Shown here: positions 12,201 to 21,104 of the stretch, in pieces
Layout of the letters: the number at the start of each line of letters is the position of its first letter
Position numbering within the stretch: position 1 is the stretch's first letter
Assembly (NCBI GenBank): GCA_021234155.1
Contig: JAJEKV010000041.1
Location: 10,685,018 to 10,749,017, forward strand
Origin: Isoetes taiwanensis
Taxonomy: Eukaryota; Streptophyta; Lycopodiopsida; Isoetales; Isoetaceae
DNA: 64,000 bases
Direction of reading: 5' to 3'
Notes under the pieces: generated by a model
Databases searched by the model: none
What the model was told of the DNA's origin: nothing
Seen by the model: the letters and a program-made list of their open reading frames with translations, nothing else
Position numbers and translations under genes: made by a program

Positions 12201-14745
12201 ACTCTATGATCCTCAAGGGACACGAGCACTCATACCCCCACGTAATGGTCCGACATTAGAAATCACAGAGGATGATGTTACCCGTGGTCTGCGCGCGTTT
12301 GGCCAATGGGAAAGCAACGGACTGGATGGTATGCGTGCAGAGTTGCTCAAGTGGGCGGGGGAGCCTATGGTACCAGTCCTAACCACTATGTTCAACAGAG
12401 CTCACAGAAGGATTCTTCCAAAGAAGTGGACCACAAGCGAGTTGTCCCCATTTACAAGGCGGGGAGATCCACATAGTCCAACCAATTACCAACAATCATG
12501 GTCAGGCTCGGTGTTTTTCAAACAATCATTGAGCAACAGTTGACCGGTGAGCGGTAAAAAACAGGTGTGCGAGTCTCACACAAGCGGGGTTCCATTCAAC
12601 CATTGATCATATCTTCACATTGAGGACTTTGGTTGAGGATAGCGTAAACCGCCGGCGGGACCTCGTATTGTTGCTTTGTTGACTTTGCGAAGGCTTTTGA
12701 CACCGCGGCCTCTGAAAAAGTTATGGGAAAGATTGCGGCAACTAGAGGTTCCTCATATGCAAAATGCAAGATACAAGTTGCGATGGGATGACGCCGACAA
12801 CCATTCACTAGCAAAGATTGGGGTCCGCCAGGATGATGTCCTCTTTCCCCAACATTGTTTGCTCGTACATTGACCAGGTTGGAACACCGCTCATGGACAA
12901 TGGGGGTGGCGGGACCCAACTTTTGCATCAGTCATCGACAACTCATCTATGCAGGCGATGTTGACCTCTTAGCTCACACTCCGCAGGATATGCACCTCTC
13001 ACTTAGATGCTCGATACATTTTGCCGTGCCACGCACATGAACGCCAATCCGCCAAGACCAAGGTGGTCCTAATCTCATCCTCGCGCCATCCAAGGCCCCT
13101 TCATTCACTTATCGAGGGCAACAAGTGGAGGTGACACCCACCTACAAGTATCCGGGAGTGGAGTTTCCTTCTACACTATCTTTGGGACACTTCCATAAGA
13201 TTGCGGTAGCAAAGAGGGCTGGAAAGCACTCTATGCAATGCGTAACAATAACCACAGAGCGTAACTATATGATTGGGGGCATCGTGCACATCCGCTCGTG
13301 GTATTGGTAGAGCCCGCTTCTTTGTACGCGAGTTGAAGTCCGGGGCCCAATGGTGTCCCTTGCTACTTGGAGTGACTTAGAATAGTGCAAAAGGCCTTCT
13401 TAGCACGGCACTTCGGAGTGAAATCCACGGTCCCATATCAAATTTTGTTGCGGGGAGACGGGTTTCCGCCATTTCAAATGAAATGCCCTTGATAAACACA
13501 CATCGCTTATTTCCGGAAGGTGGTGAATATGGATGATGATCGCTCACCGCACTTGGCTTATGCAAAGGGCAATGGGACCACAACGACTCAAGAATTGTTG
13601 GAAGGATAAAAGAGTGCAAAGTGGCTAACTAGATGGAATGTCCAGAGCACATGTGCATCCAGTAGAAACAGAGGCGATCGTGGATGTACCGAGATGTTAC
13701 CTTGATGCTTGTTTCTCCAAAGAAGCTTTGGGATTCCGTGGCTCGAGCAAGTCAAAACAAAGACATTACAAGCAAAGACATAAATCCCACATTAGAACGA
13801 GGCCCACAAATAGCTACCTACGCTCACATCCGCCCATGAAAAAGCGCAGCATATCGCCTCCATTCGCCGCAGTGCCCACCATCTCCGGATTGAGACAGTC
13901 GATGGATTAGGGAGCCACGCCGATAGGGTTTGTCGGTCTTTGCCGCCAGGCGGGAGCCGTTGAGGATGAGTGTCACACTTTCCGTGAGCTGCCCAAAGAT
14001 ATGATCGATTCGGACACGCTTATGCTCGGTTGATTAGACCCGATGAGCCGCTACACATGATAATCGGGCACCGCGACTTGATGCGCTCACTTTCGGATCA
14101 TACATTCAGAAGTACTTGGACTTGAGGGCTTAGATATGCCCCCCAAATAACCATTTAATTGATGTCGGCGCCTTATTGTCGCCACGGTTTTTCCTCGAAA
14201 ACCCTTCCGGGCGGGGGTTTTAATCCCGCAAGAATGTGATCGCTGCGCTTTTTGTATTGGGTCCCATAGGCCGATTGGTCTCCGTGGACGATAAAAACAA
14301 TTCTATTCTATTCTATTCTATTCTTATATTCTTGCCAAGGCAGGAGTTTTTAACCTTATTTGCTTTCTCAAGAGCCAACACCCCTGTAACAAACTGTGCT
14401 TTGACCAGGTCTTCTTCCATTGTTCTATTGTACACAGTGGAAGGTAAGGTATCATAAATATCATCAATAACTTTCAGTGCATCCTCCCATTCTGTACCAG
14501 CTTTATTAATCGTGGGTATTAGAGCTAACCAGTCATTGAACCCCAGATGGAAAATAGCTGACAACTCATCTGATTTTCTAAGTGCTTCTCTTTCCAATAG
14601 TAACATATGCACTTTAGGATTTTTTATGCAAGAGAGCAAAGTCTGTACTGCATAGCTTGGGCATGCTGTTTTTACTGCCATTATACCCGATAGGTCCAAG
14701 GGTTCTATTCCATATTGGTGGCACGATATTCCATGTTGTAATCTC
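4881..14745 (-). CDS. G2 copy A: multi-exon gene of unknown function, split by LINE-A1
   Basis: The gene reads leftwards. Its 5' exon (about 14745-14326, includes IEPLDLSGIMAVKTA) stops exactly where LINE-A1 begins and continues in the same frame at 8446 on the other side. Later coding blocks are 8446-8075, 8118-7381, 7018-6605, 6583-6359, 6122-5874, about 5860-5560, 5127-5080 (EQKIQWLKGDKPRIPY then a GT donor), and a last exon near 4962-4881 ending DDGG and TAG. The block at 6605-7018 contains CPCNIPGLKNFIDESIGHI, followed by a Leu-Arg-rich patch. That recalls a region upstream of the reverse transcriptase in Penelope-like elements, but no YxDD box is present, so the link is weak. The C-terminal part is rich in RG, RY and RGSF motifs, then acidic. 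TAG at 5815-5817 and TAA at 5560-5562 break it. The 8118/8075 and 6605/6583 junctions need a frame change or splicing. Confidence 0.5.
6224..6345 (+). mobile_element. LINE-A 3' tail fragment
   Basis: About 120 bases match only the extreme 3' end of the LINE-A family. It holds the CCTATTGGTCTCCGTGGACG core, then an A-run, then ATTCT repeats. A short hairpin (GGGTGGGTACGCCC) lies just upstream. It sits in a presumed G2 intron, just outside the segment shared with copy B, so it is a separate, extremely 5'-truncated insertion. Confidence 0.7.
8448..8990 (+). repeat. Tandem 5' UTR monomers of LINE-A1
   Basis: Two nearly identical 169-bp units start at 8448 and 8617 with CCAGGCGCTCCTCTCTC. Each contains 'tgatcacaactggagatcc', 'cagctgaaatttggtgcg' (one base differs) and 'gcatatgctagaatagggt'. 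A third, diverged unit of about 195 bp covers about 8786-8985 and is bounded by AACAGCARTTTTCCGG at both ends. The array is directly upstream of ORF1 and ends the element, so it fits a repeated promoter unit as known for some mammalian L1 elements. That role is inference. Confidence 0.75.
9092..10258 (+). CDS. LINE-A1 ORF1, coiled-coil RNA-binding protein (N-terminal part)
   Basis: The frame encodes 388 residues from an ATG in a good context (CCATGG). Residues about 1-75 are polar with a basic KRPRP patch. About 90-310 is a long Gln/Glu-rich heptad region with no proline, a clear coiled coil. About 320-380 is proline-, arginine- and histidine-rich. LINE ORF1 proteins trimerise through such a coil and bind the element RNA. 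The frame ends in TGA just as the C-terminal RNA-binding domain should begin, so the protein is truncated by a frameshift near 10245. Confidence 0.75.
   Translation: MDTLRTSPTQLENQTQTQTQTQLPDRPTWEEHTGGPPRKRPRPSSQAKGEASSMKKEARAKAQAASSAQPATQSTDPALQTSDADSTRMAHQSCHERWRQTQAMVEDHTTQISHLAEEQQASVPQVLKKQLAIVKQQFAGIETQVQQLLDNIRLLQFEREQDSQTLAGLRAQIDTMSTRDEVLMKDKERIEQEMITDISHLRSDIADVIATQGAFQIATNESQLLQQALQNRISTMEITFTSTDDVIASRIQKLEQRSLVQEQEAHELREATIQQGKGLHANAHEALQNCLSELERQKQFQQELSSRLQKAEAISGTSAATHAQPPMRSPSRQAPRHPTSPFPPRQQDPPVHGHRTAPSTHRQQPVHAVPANVDPRELSERRRRVIIW
10252..10872 (+). pseudogene. LINE-A1 ORF1, C-terminal RNA-binding part (frameshifted)
   Basis: The segment continues ORF1. It starts VIRGLP in one frame. 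It then continues better in the next frame, with EEEGENLIP and ILCRGKQLKGTSLYVDPR, which match LINE ORF1 C-terminal domains (ILxxGRKLKGxxLYV). It then returns to the first frame with ELTKVRGIRCQGG and RGKMHIF, before a Pro/Ser/Thr-rich tail ending in TAG. The switch out near 10278 and back near 10500 is a pair of compensating indels. The same domain, differently decayed, is at 57100-57700. ORF2 starts only 3 nt after the stop. Confidence 0.65.
10876..11496 (+). pseudogene. LINE-A1 ORF2, AP-like endonuclease domain
   Basis: This is the N-terminal domain of ORF2. Seen motifs: SWNCRGFP (start of the exonuclease-endonuclease-phosphatase fold), LIFLMETWEH (catalytic Glu), GGVACYYRESL, and LLGDFNARTG (the Asp/Asn pair). 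This enzyme nicks the target DNA. The frame is lost near 11490. The later endonuclease part DSDHLPL is at about 11660-11690 in another frame, so the gene is broken. Confidence 0.8.
11579..14100 (+). pseudogene. LINE-A1 ORF2, linker and reverse transcriptase remnants
   Basis: Fragments in shifting frames. 11579-11884 carries the end of the endonuclease (SDHLPLYLQL). 11887-12543 carries the linker (NRWFDVECKEYK, FWLKVLRK) and the first reverse-transcriptase blocks (GLDGMRAELLKWAG). About 12680-13310 carries the palm and thumb, where the expected YADD appears as YAGD near 12946-12960. About 13640-14100 carries the C-terminal Cys/His part. Frameshifts are frequent and the enzyme cannot be active. 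Confidence 0.7.
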
Positions 14746-15807
14746 CTTGAGAATCCTCAATGTCCTGAAATCATTATAATATCAGTATCTTTTTATAAAC
14801 CATTCATTATGCTCATATTTTATACCAAATGGAGTGATGCCACACTGGTAAGACCAATGAAACGAAATTTCTAAAAAAAACCCGGAGCCAACTAGTTCAG
14901 GCAACAACCCTACTAGTAGTTCAAACTGCCTCGGTCAATCCCTCAACAGCCTTATCGTTCCATACATTTAATCGAGCTAATTAAAGATGGAGCATCAAAC
15001 CAAGGTCTAAAGAATCAAAACTTTAATCTATTTCCAATCAAACAATCTTTACATTTTCTTATTCGTACATGGGTTCCCACCACATATAGATATCAGACAT
15101 GCAAGTGCAACCTTTTATGGCATGAAAGCATGTACATTGGTCCAGTATAGGCACACTTTCTTATGCCTCCATGCATTTGCATGACAAATGTACTAAGGTT
15201 ACGGTTTTGTAACCACCAAATACTTTTATGCGAAAGGGAAATATAGTCCTAAACTTCTTAATAACATAAATCATAAATAAGTCAAACTGTAGTTGTCAAT
15301 CTTAAAAGGCACCTCATTTCTTTAAGTGCCCATGTCCTAGGGTTTTAATTCCCTATTTTAACCTTATAGAGTTTACTAATATGTTCCCATCATTACTGTA
15401 TTACTTCTCCTATTTATTTAGCATTTTTAAAGCGTCTGTATACCACCAAGAGTCTTACCCATTAAAATTTCCATGTATACCCTTGTTTTTTCAGAGACTC
15501 AATCTTATCCATCAGTAACTTTTATTATTTCAGAGTCTGATATTGTTTTTAAACACTTTGGACAGAATATCATGCACTTTGTGCAAGTGCATAATGGAAT
15601 AAACAGCATATAGCATAAACTAAAGACCTGTGAACGCTGTATTTTCTGAAAAGATACGCTATATTTCGTAAAAGGTTTCAAAACATGATCTATTCATAAC
15701 TTTGACGTTTTTCACAACAGTAAGCCTCAGGTCTTACAACAGAGTCGCAATATCTTACAACAGGTCTTACAACAGAAGGGGCACACAGCTGTGATATAAT
15801 ATATCTA

Positions 15808-17352
15808 GTGGAAACGTGGGAGCACAATATAAAAAGATTGCCAGAGGAGGAAGGGTACCAACTATTCACATGCTGGAAGGACAAAGATTTCAAGATTGGA
15901 AGAGGGAGTGCGGGATTAGCTTGTTATGTTAAAGAAAATGTAGTAAAAAGTGCATGTATTTTGCAATCGGATGTCAATAAGAGATACATGGTTTTGAATA
16001 TACAATTACAGAACAAAAAAGAGTTAATTCTGATTTTAGCTTATTATCCACCAAGCAGTGATAAACTAGAACTGTTAGAACTGGGGGAGACTATGATGAA
16101 ATGGAAAGAACAGGGCCCAATGATATTAATAGGCGATCTGAACGCCAGAACAGGGCAGGAACAGGCGCAAATCACGAGTATGGAAGACACAAATGGACAA
16201 TGGACTAGCACAAAAAGATCAGAGGAATGGGATAGGAGTACGGAAGACAGAGCAGAAGTCAATGCAAGGGGGGAGCTACTACTGGAGATATCCTCAACTA
16301 CAGGGGTCACTATAGCCAACGGGGTACAAAGGTGGGAGGGGTCAGGGAAGTACACGAGCCAGAATGCACACGGGAAGAGTATAGTGGACTATGTGATAAT
16401 GAATGACACTGCAGCGGAGATAGTATCGGGATTCATGCTCCTAGAATGGCCGATCGGGAAAAGGGAGAGCCACAGACCCATACAGTTGACACTTACGGGG
16501 GACGAATATACCTCGAATGACAGGCAACAAGAAACAGAGGAAATTAACGGGAAACTGAAAATACAGTTTCAAGAGAAGCACGTAGATGTATTTGTGCAGT
16601 ACATCAAAGAAGAAATGGGAAAATGGAATTGGGGGGCACATAGGGCAGACGATAATGGAGACAGGCTTAATGATATAACAGTGAAAGTAGCAACGGAAGT
16701 TTTCGGAAAGAGAAGAAGTAAAAGGGGGAAGGATGCATTCAAGGCATCGAGTTGGTATGGCGACGAGTGCAGGGAACAGAAAAGAAAGGTCAGAGAACAG
16801 AGAGGAAGGGAGACATATCAAACTGAGAAAAAGGTATATCTGAAGATGTTGAAGGCAAAGAGAAATAAAAACTTGGTACAGCATCAATGGGGACTGGCCA
16901 AACTCCTGAAAAAGCAACCCCGGAAATTCTGGAAAGGATTTAAAGGGAAAGGACAAGGGAATCAGAAAAATGGTAACACGCAAGAAGATATTGGGGCAGA
17001 CGGGTGGGAGAGATACCTGGAGAAATTGTATAAGACCGGAGCATCTCCAGCACCAATACCAGAATTACAAGGGATGGACAAGCCGTGTTTTAGCACACAG
17101 GAAGTGATGATGGCACTAAATAGAATGGCCAATAACAAAGCCCCAGACCTATACGGGTTAACAGTGGAATTATTAAAATGCGCAGATACAGCAATAGGGA
17201 AACAGGTGACAGATATTTTCAACGGTATCATACATGCAGGACTCCCAGCTAGATGGGCGTATAACAGAGTGATACCCCTACACAAGAGAGGGAGCAGACA
17301 GGAACCTGGGAATTACAGAACCATAATGGTGAGTTCCATTTTCGCAAAATAG
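15808..17352 (+). pseudogene. LINE-B ORF2, endonuclease, linker and start of reverse transcriptase
   Basis: This long frame codes 514 residues. Residues 1-220 are the endonuclease with METWEH, LIGDLNARTG, SIVDYVIMND and a SHRPIQL block in place of SDHxP (His retained). About 300-400 is the basic linker with SSWYGDECREQKRK and RKFWKGFKG. From about 425 the reverse transcriptase starts with NNKAPDLYGLTVELLK and VIPLHKRGSRQEPGNYR. A TAG at 17350-17352 stops it in the middle of the reverse transcriptase, at SSIFAK. Confidence 0.85.
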
Positions 17353-18993
17353 TTTGGAAAAGTTTTAGACAACAAGCTGAAGCAATGGGCAGAGGGTGGG
17401 AACCGGAGAGCACAGGGACAGGCAGGGTTTAGGCCGGAACACTCAACTACGGATCACCTAGTGACCCTCATGATACTAGTAGAACAGAATAGAAACCAGG
17501 GGAAGAAAATAATATGATGCTTTGTGGACTTTAGGAAAGCTTTTGACACAGTCCTGAGGGAAAAACTAATACAAAGGCTTATAGATATGCAGGCACCAAA
17601 GGATATGGTGGGGGAAATTGCAAGATTGTACTATAATGTATATGCGAAAATGGAAGAAGAAGAAGGGAAAGCGATAGATTGCGATACGGGAGTCAAACAG
17701 GGATGCCCATTATCCCCCACACTGTTTGGAATATACATAGATGCATTACAGGATTTTATAGCAGAACAACAAGGGGACACAGACGCCCCTATTCTAGGGG
17801 GCACCAAAGTACCCATCATGCTATATGCAGATGACCTGAGCATGATGGCCACAAAGAACAAGGGGATGCACAGGTTACTGAAACTGTTGGAAAGCTTCTG
17901 CGAAAAGACAGGGCTGACAGTTAATCTCGCGAAAACCAAAATAGTCTTTTTCGGCCACAAAAATAGACACAAACCGTTTAGATATTTGGGAACAGAGCTA
18001 GAAGAATCAACAGAATACAGATATCTGGGATACGATGCGCATGGCACAGGAAAATGGGCTAAAGGGGCAGATACAAGATTCCAAACAGCCATCGAAAGCT
18101 ACTACAATATGAAAAACTTCTGCAACAAAAGCAGGATAATAAATTGGAAAATCAAATTCTATGCGCAGTAGTTGCAACTACACAGCTATATGGAGCAGAG
18201 GCCTGGGGACCGGGTCTGACAGAGAAGAAATGGGAAAAGCAGGAAGGAATTTACAGGCAATGGCACAAACAGGAATTCAAGCTGAGAACGAATACACCAC
18301 AAACAACTATAGTATATGAGAGGGGGCAGAAACTGATGGAAGTAAGGGCATGGGAAAAGACCATCAGATATCTCATAAGAAACAATGCGGGTGGAAAACC
18401 GAATAAGTTAGCGAATATCGCGATCAATGAATCAGCGAAAGCCCACATAATCGAGAGTAACGGTTGGTTTAGGGATGTGGCAATGTGGACAAGAAAAATG
18501 CAGATGAACCTGAGCGACCTCATTAGTGAGGGAGAGGAAGGATGAATGGGCAAACAAAGCCACATAAGCCTGGCTGCAAAATCACATGGGGCCCAAGACA
18601 ATATGGCTTATGACAGTATTCAACCCGGGACAGCAGATAGGACAACAGATGTATCAGGATAATTTACTAGGAAAAGCCAGGAAGGATATCCTAGCAAGAT
18701 TCAGAATGGGAAGCCATGACCTAAGAATCGAAAAGGACAGATGGCGGAGAATAGAGAGGGAGGACCGGATATGCAGAATTTGTGACAGAGGGGAAGTGGA
18801 AGATGAAAATCATATGCTAAATGAATGCCCGGTATATGAAGACATCAGGAACAAGTACAGAAATGTAAGGTGGGGTCAGGCTGTACACATCATGATGGCA
18901 AGGTCAGAAACAATGAGGGATCTGGCAGACGCAATACGGAAAATGACGGCAAGACACCGGGAAGTACATAAAGAAAAAGGGCTTCTGTTATGA
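17353..18993 (+). pseudogene. LINE-B ORF2, reverse transcriptase core and C-terminal Cys domain
   Basis: It continues after the TAG in the same frame to a TGA at 17515-17517. It then has VDFRKAFDTVLREKL, GVKQGCPLSPTLFG and an intact catalytic box LYADDLSMMA (about 17818-17847). Frame changes occur near 18165 and 18545. The end carries CRICDRGEVEDENHMLNEC, a C-x2-C...H...C knuckle usual at the C-terminus of LINE ORF2 proteins. Two nonsense codons and two frameshifts make it inactive, but the catalytic residues survive. Confidence 0.85.
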
Positions 18994-19418
18994 ACCGCCT
19001 GAGAGGCGCACCATACCCGCCCTGAAATGCTCAGCTCAAAGCTGATTGATAACGACGCACCCGTGCACTGCCTTGAAGCCGATCCAAAGCGGGGTGCCGG
19101 TATTAATGAAGAAAAGTGAAGCCTTCAGAAAAGGTTACATTGTAAACCAGCATGGTGTGCTAGTAGCGCCCGTAAGGGAGCTCGCCCATGCTACATAAGT
19201 CCACGGGCCTCAGGGCACAAGGGACAATAATGTATCTATCTATCTATCTATCTATTTCCGAAAAAAGGCTTTTACTAATGCCAAAAGTGCTATCATTTTC
19301 AGATTTCATTGTATGAAAACCACTAAAACATAGAGCAAAAAAGTTTCAACTGTTATACCATAATAGAGGAATAGATACAAAGTATAAAGGTTCCTGTGAG
19401 GTTATCTTGCAGTGTAAA

Positions 19419-20640
19419 CTATCCACCGTCATCATTCATTTCCTTGTGCAACTGTACCATTGCTCCAATAAAGTCCTTGTTTGATCCATGTTCTCCTCTA
19501 AGCAAAAACCCAACTCAAAAGCAAAAAGAGACAATAGTAGAAGAATATCACGTACCTGCAACCAACCAGTACTGAATTAGCATAAGAATGGTAAAACAGC
19601 AAGGGCCAGAAGGTACATAGGGTATTCTTGGCTTATCGCCTTTCAATCATTGTACCGTCTACTCCTGATTAGTAAAAGCAAAAAGGAAAACATATAGAAA
19701 TCAAATAGAAGATAGTATCCTGCATTATCTTACACTTTTGTAATTATTTAGAGTCGTATGCCCTGTATTTAATTCAAAGAATGATAGGAATGAGCATGAA
19801 TGCATCCTTTGTTTTATAGTTCTAAGCTTGCAGATTAAGGATCCCAGTAGTTTACTGGATAAAAATTTGTATCCTTCATGCCTCTGATCCATGTTAAACC
19901 ATGCAAAGGGTTAAGGACTATCTATGTGTCCAACCTTATATAAGAACTAAGTCATTTAAATGGATCATAATCAATGACTTATACTGCTAAAAAACCTTAA
20001 TATATTAGGCACTGTAATTCTGACCCTTTAGATCAGTTATTTTAGTGTAGATATTTGTATACCTGTTGTTCTTCTTCATCCGAAATTAAATCCTCCTCAA
20101 CTTGGGTCTCAAGCACAAACATTACTAGCATTTCCTCTCTGAAAGGATGTCGGCCTTCTATTGAAGCTCCCTCTTTTGTTAGGATATCCAGTGTATCCCT
20201 CACTGAAGCCTCGCCTTGTATCATAATTTCTACCTCCGTCTCTCCTCTCCATACTTAGATTTTTGAATCTAAGAGACTCCAAACAGGCTTTACACTCCCT
20301 GTTTGTCTCAGAATAGAGCTCAAGGTCTTCTTTCGAACTATGGCTTCCCGACCAGCCATCTGAGTTAAAGCCCATATTTTTTTGAGCAGTGAAGCACACA
20401 ACCGGGGTCTTTAATCCATCATAAATTTCGGCTACTCTGTATTGTTACTGCAGTCGAAGTTGCATGCAATCTCCTCGAAGCATTTCGCCCTAATCAGGCA
20501 TTTAATGGTTTGGCCTCTTTCCTCAGATATTTTGTAAAACATCCTAAGGCCATACCTAATTGAATTTTAAACCCTAAGAGCCTTATTTGTCTCTTATGCG
20601 TAACTCCAGCATATCTATGGTGCCTTTCTGAAATAAAGGT
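19419..20640 (-). pseudogene. G2 copy B, 3' exons only
   Basis: These are the last exons of G2, read leftwards. The RG-rich and acidic part is at 20399-20060, the exon matching EQKIQWLKGDKPRIPY at about 19670-19622, and the last exon ends in TAG at 19419-19421. Differences from copy A show independent decay. Copy B keeps Trp at the position of copy A's TAG (5815-5817), and keeps CAA where copy A has TAA. It has lost 5 nt near 20118, and it carries TAG (19659-19661) and TGA (19647-19649) where copy A has CAG and TGG. No 5' exons exist in this copy. Confidence 0.75.
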
Positions 20641-20738
20641 ACACCTTGAAACCTTTCCAGGCATGCTAATACGTAGGTTAACATTTATTTATTTATTTCC
20701 ATTAGAAATGCATCCAAGCATTATTATATAATAATAAT

Positions 20739-21104
20739 AATAATAAACAAAAAGAAGGGACAAAAGCCTTTACATTTGTGTTTTCAGCTTCGGTGACCCG
20801 CTCCCAACTGTCGGCAGTCGTGGGACCCCACCTTTCAACCGAAAAGCGGTTCCAACTGATCTTCCTCCACACATTTCACCTAATTTTAGTCAAAATAAGC
20901 AACCAAACATACCCCTATATGTTAGAAAACGATTTCTATAATCTCATCTGAAGTATTTATTAAAGTGCCACATAGTGGACAAGGATCTACATCTTTAAAG
21001 GTAAGGCTAGAGATTGTTTTAGATAGTAAGAAAATTATAATGCAATAGATCAATGTTTATTATTATTAAGCCTGTTTATTATTAATAATAATAAACATAA
21101 ATAA
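20739..21104. other. Short non-coding interval with microsatellites
   Basis: The interval starts in an ATA/AAT microsatellite and ends in 'taataataataaac', part of a perfect short palindrome (GTTTATTATTA against TAATAATAAAC) near 21072-21095. I see no gene. The LINE-A2 insertion joins at the right edge. Confidence 0.5.

Larger units (their letters stand above)
8448..14325 (+). mobile_element. LINE-A1, near full-length non-LTR retrotransposon
   Basis: A 5.9-kb LINE inserted in the coding sequence of G2. Order: tandem 5' monomers (8448-about 8990), ORF1 (9092-10872, frameshifted), ORF2 (10876-about 14100) with endonuclease and decayed reverse transcriptase, then a 3' UTR with a hairpin (AAAACCCTTCC...GGGGGTTTT near 14198-14222), the core CCGATTGGTCTCCGTGGACG and an ATTCT tail. 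The flanks share TCTT (8444-8447 and 14322-14325), a possible short target duplication. Removing the element restores an open frame in G2. ORF2 is broken by many frameshifts, and its catalytic box reads YAGD, so the copy is dead. Confidence 0.85.
15754..19253 (+). mobile_element. LINE-B, 5'-truncated non-LTR retrotransposon
   Basis: A 3.5-kb insertion whose exact empty site is present in copy A at 4716/4717 ('caatat' joined to 'atttccg'). It begins inside the endonuclease domain (CDIIYLVETWEH), so the 5' UTR, ORF1 and the start of ORF2 are missing. The 3' end is a TATC/ATCT repeat tail instead of poly-A. It is far less decayed than LINE-A1. No clean target duplication is visible. The 5' junction has a 27-bp filler at 15754-15780, which copies 'cttacaacag' sequence from the upstream flank. 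Confidence 0.85.
14874..20738. repeat. G2 tandem duplication, copy B (split by LINE-B)
   Basis: This second copy of 3838-6205 starts directly upstream of G2 copy A, so the arrangement is a head-to-tail duplication. It contains host sequence at 14874-15753 and 19254-20738. It lacks the 5' and middle exons of G2. The break lies at an AT-rich microsatellite (ATAATAATAATAA) near 20731. Confidence 0.85.

Noticed and set aside
16044-18092. Long minus-strand frames opposite LINE-B
   Set aside because: Shadows of the purine-rich LINE-B coding strand. Their peptides are hydrophobic and Ser/Pro-rich without any family motif.
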